A stretch of 37,326 nucleotides of DNA from an uncultured Opitutia bacterium (GCA_903820035.1 CAIJFT010000247.1:1-37326); one strand, 5' to 3'; counted from the first letter of the stretch, positions 26,155-35,480 are shown. Notes: generated by a model not told the origin, from the letters alone. Numbers and translations: made by a program.

Positions 26155-26210
26155 TGGCGCCGGCCCGCCCACCACCGGGAAATCTAATAATCGCGGGACG
26201 TTGGCGCCGG
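26155..26210. repeat. Pair of 9-base direct repeats upstream of the esterase gene
   Basis: TGGCGCCGG occurs at 26155-26163 and again at 26202-26210, with an AT-rich stretch (AATCTAATAATCG, 26181-26193) between them. They lie in the longest gap of this operon (156 bases) and might mark a separate promoter or operator for the esterase. The core GGCGCC is palindromic and GC-rich, so chance is possible. Confidence 0.25.
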
Positions 26211-26272
26211 AAACCGCTTCGTTCGTGCGTTTCTTTCGGTTGTCGTTTTGTTCGGGCGCACCCGATTTCCCC

Positions 26273-27469
26273 ATGCTGTTTTACCCTTCACGGTTGAGTC
26301 TGCTTATTTTCGGCGGTGCCGCTCTGGCGCTGTCTCCATTTTTGGCGGGGGCGGATGCGGTTCCGGCGGTGCCACCCGGCCCCAGCCCGGCGGTCGGCAA
26401 GGCTGCGGCTCGGCCGCAACCGCCAACCCGCTCGCCGGATGCGCCCGGCGCACCGCGGTTCACGCGGCTCGACGGGAAGGCGGGGGTGAATCCGCCGATG
26501 AATGCCGTCGGTAATTTCGTGATTGGTCCGGACTATGTGCCGGCGCCGGAGCTCAAGGTGGTCGCCGGCGTGCCGCAGGGTAAGGTGCAGCAGTTCACGC
26601 TGAGCTCGAAGGACAGCAAATTCTACAACCCGGGGATCGCCCGCACGGCTCCGCCAACGGCGGACCCGGCGAATCCCAAGACCCAGATCGTGGCGATCCA
26701 GCCCGTGGACTACCAGCGGACCATCACGGTGTACATCCCGGCGCAGTATGTCCCCGGGACACCGGCGCCGATTTTGGTCACGCACGACGGTCCGCAGCAG
26801 GGGCGGGCGGATATGAATCTCGCCCATGTCCTCGACAACCTCATCGCGCAGAAACGCGTGCCGGTGCAGATCGCGATCTCGATCGCAAACGGCGGTGGCG
26901 ATGCGCAGGGCAGCGAACGCGGCCGCGAGTACGACACGATGTCGGGGAAGTTCGCCGAATTTATCGAGGCCGAGGTGCTGCCGGCGGTGGAGAAGACCTA
27001 CGGCGTGACGCTGACCAAGGACCCCGAGGCCCGCGCGACAATGGGCAGCAGTTCCGGCGGTGCCGCCGCGTTGATCATGGCGTGGTATCACCCGGAGTTA
27101 TACCGGCGCGTGATCACAACGTCGGGCACGTTTGTGAACCAGCAGTGGCCGTTTAACCCGGAGACGCCGGGCGGGGCGTGGGATTTTCACGCGCAACTGA
27201 TTCCGCAGAGTGCGGCGAAGCCGATCCGGCTGTGGATGGGTGTTGGCGATCGCGACAACTACAACCCGAATACGATGCGCGACGGCATGCACGACTGGGT
27301 CGAGGCCAACCACCGGATGGCCGCCGTCCTGGCGGCGAAGGGCTACCGTTACCAATACGTTTTTGCCCTGAATGTCGGCCACGGCATGGGTCCGGCGCGC
27401 CAACAGATTCTGGCGCACGCGCTGGAGTGGGTGTGGCAGGACGACGCGGCCGCAAAGTCGCGGCGTTAG
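26273..27469 (+). CDS. Secreted esterase of the alpha/beta-hydrolase (Fes/CE1-like) group
   Basis: The ATG at 26273 gives 398 residues with an N-terminal signal peptide (1-26) and a Pro-rich linker to about residue 60. The esterase domain spans about 140-390: RTITVYIPAQYVPGTPAPIL and HDGPQQGRADM at its start, the nucleophile elbow MGSSSGGAAAL with S260, the acid probably D326 or D328 in GVGDRDNYN, and the catalytic H370 in LNVGHGMG. This is the enterochelin-esterase/carbohydrate-esterase 1-like fold often found in glycan loci, where it removes acyl or feruloyl groups. It ends the sigma-receptor-lyase cluster and is predicted to deacylate the glycan before or after lyase action. The exact ester is unknown. 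It converges with the sulfatase gene at 27647, with 177 bases between and no clear terminator. Confidence 0.85.
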   Translation: MLFYPSRLSLLIFGGAALALSPFLAGADAVPAVPPGPSPAVGKAAARPQPPTRSPDAPGAPRFTRLDGKAGVNPPMNAVGNFVIGPDYVPAPELKVVAGVPQGKVQQFTLSSKDSKFYNPGIARTAPPTADPANPKTQIVAIQPVDYQRTITVYIPAQYVPGTPAPILVTHDGPQQGRADMNLAHVLDNLIAQKRVPVQIAISIANGGGDAQGSERGREYDTMSGKFAEFIEAEVLPAVEKTYGVTLTKDPEARATMGSSSGGAAALIMAWYHPELYRRVITTSGTFVNQQWPFNPETPGGAWDFHAQLIPQSAAKPIRLWMGVGDRDNYNPNTMRDGMHDWVEANHRMAAVLAAKGYRYQYVFALNVGHGMGPARQQILAHALEWVWQDDAAAKSRR

Positions 27470-27646
27470 AGCGGTTCCACGAGTGCGGTCGCCGCGTTCG
27501 AGCTAGGGGCGAAAACGCGGGTACGGCTGCGGACGACGTGGTCGCTGCGCTCCAAATCGGCTACAGAAAGTTTGGATCCGCTCCAGGTCGGTGGCCCGCG
27601 TCCGCCCAACGGCCGAACCCGCAACAACGACCAGGCCCGCGCCGGC

Positions 27647-29032
27647 TTACTTCGTCACCGGACCGCTGTTGTGGCCCCAGGCCGGCTCGATCATGCCGCG
27701 GTTCATGGTTTCCCAGACCGCCGCGAGTTCCTGTAGTTTCGCGGGGTTGGCGCCGGCCAGATTCTTCGTTTCGCCGGGGTCCGACTTGAGATGGTAGAGC
27801 TGCGCTCCGGCGGTGGTGCCGGTGCCGCCGCGGACCCGGGCCTCGGCTTCGTTGAGCGGCGCCTTCACCAATTTCCAATCCCCCCGGCGCAACGCGATCT
27901 GCTGACCGAAGCGCCAGTATAAGGCTTCGTGGGGTTCGCCGGCGTTCTTCCCGGTGAGGTAGGGCAGGAGATTCACGCCGTCCAATTGCCACTCTGGCGG
28001 CGCGGTGACGCCAGCCGCCCCGAGGGCGGTGGGGAGAACATCGAGTTGGATGACCGGTCGGTCGTCGACCTTGCCGGCGGGCAGGTGGCCTTTCCATTGC
28101 ATCACGAACGGGACGCGGATGCCGCCTTCCCAGGTCTGGGATTTGAACCCGCGCAACGGGCCGTTGTTGGACGTGGTTGAGGCGGTTGGGCCGCCGTTGT
28201 CGCTGAAGAAGACGATGAGCGTGTTTTCCTCCTGTCCGAGTTCGCGGATCCGCCCGACAACGCGGCCGATGGCGTCGTCCATCGCCGCTTGCATCGCCGC
28301 ATACGTGCGGCGCTTCGGGTCGGTCAGGTGCGCGAATCGCGCCAGGACTTTCTCTGGCGCCTCGAGCGGCATGTGGACCGCGTTGAAGGCAAGATAGCAA
28401 AGCCACGGCGTCGTGCGGGCTTGTGCGATGAACTCCACCGCGGCGCGGGCAAATGCGTCGGTCGTGTAGTCGATGGTTTTCACCGGCGTGGTCCCGCTCA
28501 GGATCGGATTGAACGTCTCGCCCTCGGCGTCGAGGTAATCGTGCTTCCCCCCGAGAAAACCGAAGTACGCGTCGAACCCGCGCTTGAGCGGGTGAAACTG
28601 CGGCGCGTAGCCGAGGTGCGATTTCCCGAACCAGCCCGTGGTATAACCGAGCGCCTTGAACCGGTTGCCGATGGTCTTCTCCCCGACCGGCAGCCCGATG
28701 GTCGCCGGCGTGACTTCGGCCTCGCCGGGATTGAACTCATGGCCGAAGCGCTGCTGGTAGCGGCCGGTCATCAGGCCGGCGCGGGTCGGACTGCAGTACG
28801 GCCCGGTGACATAGCCGTTGGTGAAACGGACGCCGTTGGCCGCGAGTTGATCGAGGTGGGGCGTGGGGATGTCCCGGGTGAAACCCTGGAAACCGAGTTC
28901 GCCGTAGCCGAGGTCGTCGGCGACGATGATCAGCACGTTGGGCCGGCGTTCGGCGGCCGGCAGCGAGCTGGCGAGCAGTGGCAGCAGCAACGCCGGGAGC
29001 AGCAGTCTGAGCGAAAAAGAAGCTCGGGGCAT
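27647..29032 (-). CDS. Secreted type I sulfatase (sulfatase A)
   Basis: 461 residues with signal peptide 1-27. N-terminal metal-binding D39-D40 (IVADDLGYGELG), the sulfatase signature C80-S-P-T-R84 followed by AGLMTGRY, the GKSHLG motif, and FFSDNGGPT supply the expected active site of a formylglycine-dependent sulfatase; C80 would be converted to formylglycine. No maturation enzyme is in the window. Length is normal for a compact exported sulfatase of sulfated-glycan loci. It is the last gene of a minus-strand cluster, 22 bases downstream of a TonB-dependent receptor. The sugar and sulfate position cannot be inferred. Confidence 0.93.
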   Translation of the reverse strand: MPRASFSLRLLLPALLLPLLASSLPAAERRPNVLIIVADDLGYGELGFQGFTRDIPTPHLDQLAANGVRFTNGYVTGPYCSPTRAGLMTGRYQQRFGHEFNPGEAEVTPATIGLPVGEKTIGNRFKALGYTTGWFGKSHLGYAPQFHPLKRGFDAYFGFLGGKHDYLDAEGETFNPILSGTTPVKTIDYTTDAFARAAVEFIAQARTTPWLCYLAFNAVHMPLEAPEKVLARFAHLTDPKRRTYAAMQAAMDDAIGRVVGRIRELGQEENTLIVFFSDNGGPTASTTSNNGPLRGFKSQTWEGGIRVPFVMQWKGHLPAGKVDDRPVIQLDVLPTALGAAGVTAPPEWQLDGVNLLPYLTGKNAGEPHEALYWRFGQQIALRRGDWKLVKAPLNEAEARVRGGTGTTAGAQLYHLKSDPGETKNLAGANPAKLQELAAVWETMNRGMIEPAWGHNSGPVTK

Positions 29033-29054
29033 GGGAAGGAAAGGCGGGGGCCGT

Positions 29055-32000
29055 TCAGAGATCGAACGACGTGCTCAGGATGAACTGGCGCGGATCGATG
29101 ATGCGGTAGGCGTAGGTCGAACCGTCGGGGTTGACGGCGACCCGCTGCAGGCGGCCCTTTTCCAAGGCATCGCGCACATTCAGCTGAACGCGGGCGCGGA
29201 CCCGGTCGCCGAAGAGGCGCAGACTGTAACTCGTCGACCAATCGACGGCGAACCGAGCCCGGTCGTAGACGGGCTTGGTGGGATCGAGCGAGCGGACGAC
29301 ACCGTCCGACTCCGGGGCGGCCCCGAGGAAGCCGATCGCGGCCTTGTCCTGCCAGCGCAGCGCGCCGCCGACGCCGAAGCCCTTTAGCTTGCCCTCGGAG
29401 AACGTGTAATTGGTGAGCGCATTCCAACGCCACTCGCGGACCTGACTGCGCGGCTTGCCCTGATTCGCGACCGCGAGGGCGTACGGGGCGAGCAGCTGGG
29501 TGAGGTAAAAATCCTTCGCGTTGTTCACGGTGCCGGAGAGGTTCGTCGTGGCGATCGACGTCCACCAGAGCTGGCCGTTGTCATCCTTCAACGTGGTCCA
29601 GACCGGCAGGCGGGTGGTCCAATAGTTCAACTCGTCGGGGGCGATGTTGGAATCGATCGCCTGCTGCTGCGCGACGTTGAACTTGATCCGCCAATTGCGG
29701 GTGGGGTTGTAGGCGACCTCCACCTCGTAGCCGCGCGAGGTGACGTCCGTCAGGCCGTCCGTGCTCAAACCGGTGATGTTATCACCGAGCCGGGCGAGCC
29801 AGGATTCCGGAACCTGCATGATGCCGGCGGCGGCGGTGAGCACTTGGGCCGCGCTGGGTGAGGTGATGCCCTGCTTGGCGAACCGGCTGCGCGCCAAATT
29901 TTCCGCCCACGGGCGGAGGGCGAAGCCGAAGTTGGAGCCGTTGTTTACGCGGCCCTCGAGGCGCAGCGTGCGCTGGCCGATCGTGCCGGATTCGTTGCCG
30001 CGGGAGTTGAGGTCGGTTGATTGGTAGCGGTTGATTTTCACGCTCAGCTTGTTGTCGAGGGCCGTGAAGCTGACGCCGTAGTCCTTCCCGGTGCCGCTGG
30101 GATTGGGCAAAGGATCGCCGAAGAGCGTCTGCAACGCCGGCGCCGGGGCAAAGCTGTCGGAGCGGTTGTAGAAAATATTCAGCCAACGCGTGGGCTTGGC
30201 GACGATGCCGAAGGTCTTCGTGTCGCCACTTTGGTCGATCCACGGATTCCACACGTCCAGACCGGCGTTGGTGATGCGGCCGGCCGTGGCGTCGTACGTA
30301 TTGCCGTTCGACTGCCGCGTGCGCTGCCGGTCGCGGCGGAAGCCGTAGGTGGTGACGATCCGGTCGTTGAGGAAATAGCTCTGCAGCGTGGCGCTCAGCG
30401 TGCGCACCTCGACCCGCGTGCTGTTCGTGCCCGTGATGGGTAGATCGGCGACGGTCGTCGGTTCGTTGACCCATTGGCCGGTGAGATTGTTATACCACGT
30501 CAACGTGTGCTGCCCCGTGATATCGTTGATGGGCGACGGACCGGTGTCGAAGTTGGTGCCCTGCGTGTCGCCGACGTAATAACGTTGGACGGCAGCCCGG
30601 GGGGCGCCGATTCCCTGGAGGGTGATTGCGGCCCAGCCGGTGGGATTATAAACGGTCTCGGCGTCGCGGAAGTTGGTGGTGTCGCTGCGGCGCGTTTCGC
30701 CGTGGAGCCCGAGGCGCTGCTGGCCGATCCAGGAGAGCCACGTGGGCGCGTTCTTGGGGGTAAACTGATAGGCTAGGTCGGCATTCTGCGTGTCGCCGAT
30801 TTCCGGCGTGATGCCACGGAGCGGAGTGACGGCCTGGATGTAGGGCCGCTGGAAAAACGGATTCGGCCGGCCGTCGAGCAGCTTTTCGTTCACGTCGACG
30901 TAAAGGACCGAGTCGGTGTTATCGAGGAATTGAAACTGCGTGCGGGAGAACTCCTGGCGGAACCAGCCGGCGCGGGCGGCGACGACGTGTTGCGGCGTGC
31001 GCAGGAGGTAGTGCTCCAGTTCGAAGCGATAGGTGTTGGCGGTGTCGATCGCGTGATTCGCGGCGGAGGCGTTGATCGACGACCAGTCGTAGATCGATTT
31101 GTCCCGGAGCGCGGGTGCGATGTAGAGCGGGTAGAGGCCGCCCTTGTTGCGGATCAACGACGTTCCGCTTTCGAGATAGCGCACGGCGCTGTTCTGGGTG
31201 AACGGGGTCGGCGTGCCCGTGGTGATCGCGTTGGCGATTTGGTTCTGAGTGTAGAACTTGACCTGACTGTCTTCAATCCAGGCGGACAGACGGCCGCCGA
31301 GGTTGGTCGCGCCGGTCATGAGGCCGGCGGGCAGGTTGGCGTCCTGGGCGACGGGGAAAGGTCCGGATTTCACGCCGTTGCGCGTGACGGTCTGCGTGGT
31401 CGGGTCCCACGACGGCTTGCCGGAGGCGATCCACTCGGAGACTGCGTCGCGCGGGGTGAGGGCGTTGGGCCGGCGGGCGAAATTGGTGTAGCGCTCCGCG
31501 CTGCCGGTGATCGTGGTGTTGGGCAGGGGACGGGCGAGGAATGAGAGCTGCCCGCGGCGGATCCGTTCAGAGGAGGGCTTGCGGGTGAAGCCCTTGGTGT
31601 CGTCGACCGCGGCGATACGGAGCGCGAGTTTGTTCGCGATCAGCGGGCGGTTGAGATCGAGGCTTTCGCGATGGCCGCCAAAGCTGTCCAGGCGGAAGTT
31701 AAACCCGGACACGGCGCGGGTCGCGTTGGCCTGTGTGGGCACGAGGTTGACCGAGCCGGCGCTGTTGCCGATGCCGAAGAGGCTCGAGTTGGGGCCGCGG
31801 TTGATTTCGACCGAGTCGATGTTGTACAGATCGAGCGGAAGCTTGGCGTTGCTCGCAAAGTTGCCGATGGCGGTATTGGCGCCGAACGTCGAATTCGTGT
31901 TGGTGCCGGTGCCGGAGGCGCCGGAGCCGCCGATGCCGCGGATGCGGTTTGCGGTCTGGGGATCGGACGAGACGTTATCCTGCACGCCGCCGGTGCGGTT

Positions 32001-32396
32001 GGTGTTGAATTGGGTAAAGTTGCCCGTGCCCTCGGTGTTCGCCTCGTAGAGGAACACGTCGTTGATATCGATCGCCGCCGTGTCGATCAGCTGCTGCTTG
32101 GTGACGACCGTGATTGAAGAAGCGAGATCCTCGAGCTTTGAGTTGAGGCGGGTGCCGGAGAGCGTGTTGAACGCCTGGTAGCCGCGGTCGTCGGAGATGA
32201 CCTGGAACGGCGAGAGTTGCACGGGCTCGTCCCCGGTCCGGGCGGACGCGGCGGGGCCGGGCTTGGCCGCGGTCGCTTGCGCGAAAGCGGATGCGGTGAA
32301 GGCCGAGGCTAGGGCCAGGGCGCGCAAGGCGCCGCGGAGCGGACGTGCGGGCAGGGAAATCGGGCGGTCAAACCGCGGGTTGGGACAGGTCGTCAT
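29055..32396 (-). CDS. TonB-dependent receptor (TBDR4), TLAGSR type
   Basis: 1113 residues. A basic N-terminal arm precedes the hydrophobic signal segment (about 22-40, ending SAFAQA), so a start further in is possible though no other ATG fits. V-Q-L-S-P-F-Q-V at 59-66 is the probable TonB box; the plug opens YQAFNTLSGTRLNSKLEDL and includes VEINRGPNSSLFGIGNSAGS. The barrel ends DPRQFILSTSFDL. There is no STN domain. The C-terminal 45 residues are nearly the same as those of the partial receptor at the window edge, and the plug resembles the receptor at 5473. Flanked by sulfatases, it probably imports sulfated or desulfated oligosaccharides (inference). Confidence 0.94.
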   Translation of the reverse strand: MTTCPNPRFDRPISLPARPLRGALRALALASAFTASAFAQATAAKPGPAASARTGDEPVQLSPFQVISDDRGYQAFNTLSGTRLNSKLEDLASSITVVTKQQLIDTAAIDINDVFLYEANTEGTGNFTQFNTNRTGGVQDNVSSDPQTANRIRGIGGSGASGTGTNTNSTFGANTAIGNFASNAKLPLDLYNIDSVEINRGPNSSLFGIGNSAGSVNLVPTQANATRAVSGFNFRLDSFGGHRESLDLNRPLIANKLALRIAAVDDTKGFTRKPSSERIRRGQLSFLARPLPNTTITGSAERYTNFARRPNALTPRDAVSEWIASGKPSWDPTTQTVTRNGVKSGPFPVAQDANLPAGLMTGATNLGGRLSAWIEDSQVKFYTQNQIANAITTGTPTPFTQNSAVRYLESGTSLIRNKGGLYPLYIAPALRDKSIYDWSSINASAANHAIDTANTYRFELEHYLLRTPQHVVAARAGWFRQEFSRTQFQFLDNTDSVLYVDVNEKLLDGRPNPFFQRPYIQAVTPLRGITPEIGDTQNADLAYQFTPKNAPTWLSWIGQQRLGLHGETRRSDTTNFRDAETVYNPTGWAAITLQGIGAPRAAVQRYYVGDTQGTNFDTGPSPINDITGQHTLTWYNNLTGQWVNEPTTVADLPITGTNSTRVEVRTLSATLQSYFLNDRIVTTYGFRRDRQRTRQSNGNTYDATAGRITNAGLDVWNPWIDQSGDTKTFGIVAKPTRWLNIFYNRSDSFAPAPALQTLFGDPLPNPSGTGKDYGVSFTALDNKLSVKINRYQSTDLNSRGNESGTIGQRTLRLEGRVNNGSNFGFALRPWAENLARSRFAKQGITSPSAAQVLTAAAGIMQVPESWLARLGDNITGLSTDGLTDVTSRGYEVEVAYNPTRNWRIKFNVAQQQAIDSNIAPDELNYWTTRLPVWTTLKDDNGQLWWTSIATTNLSGTVNNAKDFYLTQLLAPYALAVANQGKPRSQVREWRWNALTNYTFSEGKLKGFGVGGALRWQDKAAIGFLGAAPESDGVVRSLDPTKPVYDRARFAVDWSTSYSLRLFGDRVRARVQLNVRDALEKGRLQRVAVNPDGSTYAYRIIDPRQFILSTSFDL

Positions 32397-32439
32397 GGGG
32401 ATGCTTGGTTAAAAGGCGAATGGTCGGAGCGGCGGCGGA

Positions 32440-33936
32440 CTACTGTCCGGCGCCGGGGCGGGTGAAGCCGCGGTTGCGGGCTTCACCGAGGATTTGGCGG
32501 AGGGTGGCGGAACGGTCGAGTTGCGCGGGCCGGGTGTCTTTGGTTTCGGCCGGATCCTCGCGCAGGTTGAAAAGTTCGTCCTGCCGCGGACCGGCGGCTT
32601 GGCGTTTCGCCGCGGCCTCGATGGTCCGCTTGTTGCGGTCGGAGGCGTAGGGAGGGGGATTGGCGCGCTCGATTAATTTCCAGTCGCCTGCGCGGATGGC
32701 GTACGTGGCGTCGGCCGCCTGCAGGATAACATGATCGCGGACCGGCGCGCCTGGTTTCACTTCAGTAAAGGCACGAAGCACATCAAAGCTGTCCTCGGCT
32801 TGTCCCGGCGGCAGCGGAGTCTTGAAGACCCCCGCAAACGTCGCGAGCAGATCGGTCAGGCAGATGACCTGGTCGCTGACCGTGCCAGCCGGCACGCGAC
32901 CGGGCCAGCGGACGAGGAAGGGTTCGCGGAAGCCGCCTTCCCATTCGCTATGCTTGCCGCCACGCAAGGATCCGTTGAGGGCGAGGCCCGCTTTCATTGC
33001 GACGGCCGAATTTTCGAACCGTTCCTCGGTGACGCCGCCGTTGTCGCTGGTGAAGATCACCAGCGTGTTGTCGGCCAGTTTCAGGCGGTCGAGGGTTTCC
33101 AGGATGCGGCCGACCGTCCAGTCCAACTCGCGGATGAAGTCGCCATATTTCCCATACGGGCTGCCGGTGAAGCGCGGATTTGGCTGTACGGGCTCATGGA
33201 CGGCGTTCGGTGCGTAGTAGACCAAGAAAGGTTGATCCCGCTGCTTTTCGATCCAGCCGGTCATCTGCGCCGTGAGGGTCTCCATTACGTGCTCAATCTT
33301 CCATGTCGTGCGGGCGGCTCCGACCTCCGCCGTGACGGCGGATTTCGGGGCGGGGGTTGTCTCGCTGCGGAAGGGTTCCCCTAACTCGTCGTCATCGACG
33401 AAGCCGTGGGGCGCGGCGGGCAGATTGGCCGCCATACCGAAGTAGCGATCGAAACCAACCTGCCGCGGTCCGGGTGCGAGCGGTTTCTTCCAGTCGGTGA
33501 CATTGCCCGTTGTCAGGCCGAGGTGCCATTTCCCGAACATCGCGGTCTGGTAGCCTTGACTCTTACAGAGGGAGGCGATCGTGAGGCGGCCCGGCTCGAT
33601 GTGCAGCGGCGCATCGGGCGGAAGGACTTCGCCGTCCTTGATGGCGGTGCGCCAAAAATAGCGGCCGGTGATGACACCGTAGCGGGAAGGCGAACATACC
33701 GAGCCCGGGGCGTAGGCTTGAGTGAAACGCCTCCCCTCGCGGGCGAGGCGATCGAGGCTGGGCGTCTGGACCCGCGTCGCGCCGTAGGGCGTCGTGCTGC
33801 CCCAGCCGAGATCGTCGGCGAGGATGAGCACGATATTGGGCCGCTCGGGTGACGTCGCGGCCGCGGACCAGCGCGGGGCGAGGAGGACTAGCACGGCGAG
33901 AGCCGGAAGCAGGGCGGAACGGGGGGAGAACTTCAT
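32440..33936 (-). CDS. Secreted type I sulfatase (sulfatase B)
   Basis: The ATG at 33936 is chosen over the TTG one codon upstream, giving 498 residues with a signal peptide at 1-26. LILADDLGWGSTTPYG carries the metal-binding Asp pair, C81-S-P-S-R85 followed by YGVITGRY is the formylglycine signature, FGKWHLGL the conserved Lys/His motif and FTSDNGGVTEE the second metal site. GFDRYFGM and SEWEGGFREPFLVRWPG are typical of arylsulfatase-A-like enzymes. It lies 43 bases upstream of the receptor gene at 29055-32396 and 80 bases after the next sulfatase, in the same direction. It differs enough from the other two sulfatases to suggest another sulfate position. Confidence 0.93.
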   Translation of the reverse strand: MKFSPRSALLPALAVLVLLAPRWSAAATSPERPNIVLILADDLGWGSTTPYGATRVQTPSLDRLAREGRRFTQAYAPGSVCSPSRYGVITGRYFWRTAIKDGEVLPPDAPLHIEPGRLTIASLCKSQGYQTAMFGKWHLGLTTGNVTDWKKPLAPGPRQVGFDRYFGMAANLPAAPHGFVDDDELGEPFRSETTPAPKSAVTAEVGAARTTWKIEHVMETLTAQMTGWIEKQRDQPFLVYYAPNAVHEPVQPNPRFTGSPYGKYGDFIRELDWTVGRILETLDRLKLADNTLVIFTSDNGGVTEERFENSAVAMKAGLALNGSLRGGKHSEWEGGFREPFLVRWPGRVPAGTVSDQVICLTDLLATFAGVFKTPLPPGQAEDSFDVLRAFTEVKPGAPVRDHVILQAADATYAIRAGDWKLIERANPPPYASDRNKRTIEAAAKRQAAGPRQDELFNLREDPAETKDTRPAQLDRSATLRQILGEARNRGFTRPGAGQ

Positions 33937-34016
33937 CAACAGGGAACGGAAGCGTAAACGAGGCGGAGGGCGGCGATGCAGTCCGGCGCGGGCTTACCCG
34001 CGCCGGTCGATCCGTC

Positions 34017-35480
34017 TCAAACTTTCTTCTTCTTCCTGCCCACGATCTCGTCCGTTCGCGCCTGATTTTTCGGCACTTTCACGACGGCAAAGTCCTGCGG
34101 CTTGACGTCGTCGGCGAGCATGGCGGCGACGAGCGGGTCGCGGTTTTCCGCACCCCAGTGGCGGAGCCGTTCGCGCATGGCCAGGAGGGTCTCGCGGTGC
34201 GCGGGGTCGCGGGCGAGGTTGGTCATCTCGCCGGGATCTTTTTCAAGATCGACGAGCGACTCCCGGTTCTGGCCGTGGGCGTAGACGCAGTACTTGTAGC
34301 GGTCCGTGCGGATCATGCGACCCTCCGTGGTCGGGACATTGCCGGCCACGGGAAAGGTCTGGCTCATGTTGTTCTGCACGACGACATCCTCCCGCCAGGT
34401 CGCGACCGGTTCGCCGAGCGCGAGCGGACGGAGGCTCAGGCCACGGAGCTTGGCGGGCCGGGGCACGCCGGCGAAGTCGAGCATGGTGGGCAAAATGTCC
34501 GTGCCGGTATTGATGAATTTTTCCGCGACGCGCCCGGCGCGCTGGCCCGGGGTGCTGACGATCAGGGGGACGCGCGACGACTCCTCATAGAAAACCGTTT
34601 TCTGGTTGAAACCGTGGGCGCCGGCGCACTCACCGTGGTCGGCGGTAAAGACGATCAGCGTGTTTTCCTCGAGGCCCGCGGCTTTGAGCGCGGTGAGGAC
34701 CTTGCCGATCTCGGCGTCCACTTTCTCGATGAGGCGGTAATAGCCCCAGCGCAGAGTCTGCCAGCGTTCAGGCGAAAAATTACCCACCGGGAATGCCGGG
34801 TTGGCGTGATACCCGGCGCGGATTTGCGTCATGGTGTCGGGCTCGCCGCGGGGCGGAGCCAGGTTAGCGGGAGCGGGCGGGAGTTTTTCGGCGGACGGCG
34901 GCTGTCCGATGGGACCGTTGTTCAGCTCCTGATCGCGCGCGAGTTCGCAGACGTTGTGCGGGTTGAGAAAACTGACGACGAGGAGGAAGGGCTTGTCGTG
35001 CTTGGTGCCGAGGAACTTTGCGGCGTGGGCGGCGTTCTCCGCGTCCATGTGTCCGGTATCCAGCGTTTCAAAACCATGCGTCTGGGTGGCGCCCTCGTCG
35101 TAGGCGAGATGCCATTTACCGAAGTACGCGGTCTGGTAGCCGGCCTGCCGGAAATAGGTGCCCATCGTGACAAACTCCGCGGCATCGAGCTTCGTCTTTG
35201 TGTTGTCGGTGACGCCGGTTTGGTGCGGGTAACGACCGGTGAAGATCGAATTCCGCGCCGGCATGCAGAGCGGATTCGGCGTGTAAGCGCGACTGAAGTA
35301 TGTGCCGCGCGCGGCGAGTCCGTCCAGTGCCGGCGTTTTGAGGTAGCGATCACCCATGCGGCAGCTCAGCGCCTCGGCTGAGTGCTGATCCGTCATGATG
35401 AAGAGCACATTGGGCTGCGCGGCCGCGGCGGCGGCGATGATGACAGTGGCCGCAAGCGCGGACCGGAGGTGGTGCAACAT
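34017..35480 (-). CDS. Secreted type I sulfatase (sulfatase C), MTDQH subgroup
   Basis: 487 residues, signal peptide 1-21. The first metal site reads FIMTDQHSAEALSC (D31-Q32 instead of the Asp-Asp of the other two), and the formylglycine signature is C72-M-P-A-R76 followed by NSIFTGRYPHQTG, still matching C-x-P-x-R. FGKWHLAY and FTADHGECAGAHG complete the active site, with Asp-His in place of the Asp-Asn of the neighbours. These substitutions are a known alternative in the sulfatase family, not a defect. The C-terminus is Lys-rich (GRKKKKV). It lies 48 bases downstream of the BNR_4-like gene, in one probable operon with the other sulfatases. Confidence 0.93.
   Translation of the reverse strand: MLHHLRSALAATVIIAAAAAAQPNVLFIMTDQHSAEALSCRMGDRYLKTPALDGLAARGTYFSRAYTPNPLCMPARNSIFTGRYPHQTGVTDNTKTKLDAAEFVTMGTYFRQAGYQTAYFGKWHLAYDEGATQTHGFETLDTGHMDAENAAHAAKFLGTKHDKPFLLVVSFLNPHNVCELARDQELNNGPIGQPPSAEKLPPAPANLAPPRGEPDTMTQIRAGYHANPAFPVGNFSPERWQTLRWGYYRLIEKVDAEIGKVLTALKAAGLEENTLIVFTADHGECAGAHGFNQKTVFYEESSRVPLIVSTPGQRAGRVAEKFINTGTDILPTMLDFAGVPRPAKLRGLSLRPLALGEPVATWREDVVVQNNMSQTFPVAGNVPTTEGRMIRTDRYKYCVYAHGQNRESLVDLEKDPGEMTNLARDPAHRETLLAMRERLRHWGAENRDPLVAAMLADDVKPQDFAVVKVPKNQARTDEIVGRKKKKV

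Noticed and set aside
27470-27646. Search for a shared terminator between convergent esterase and sulfatase genes
   Set aside because: GC-rich partial dyads only; no stem followed by a T-tract on either strand.
34017-35480. Third sulfatase considered as an inactive homologue because of Asp-Gln and Asp-His in the metal sites
   Set aside because: The C-x-P-x-R signature is intact and these substitutions are known in active sulfatase subfamilies.
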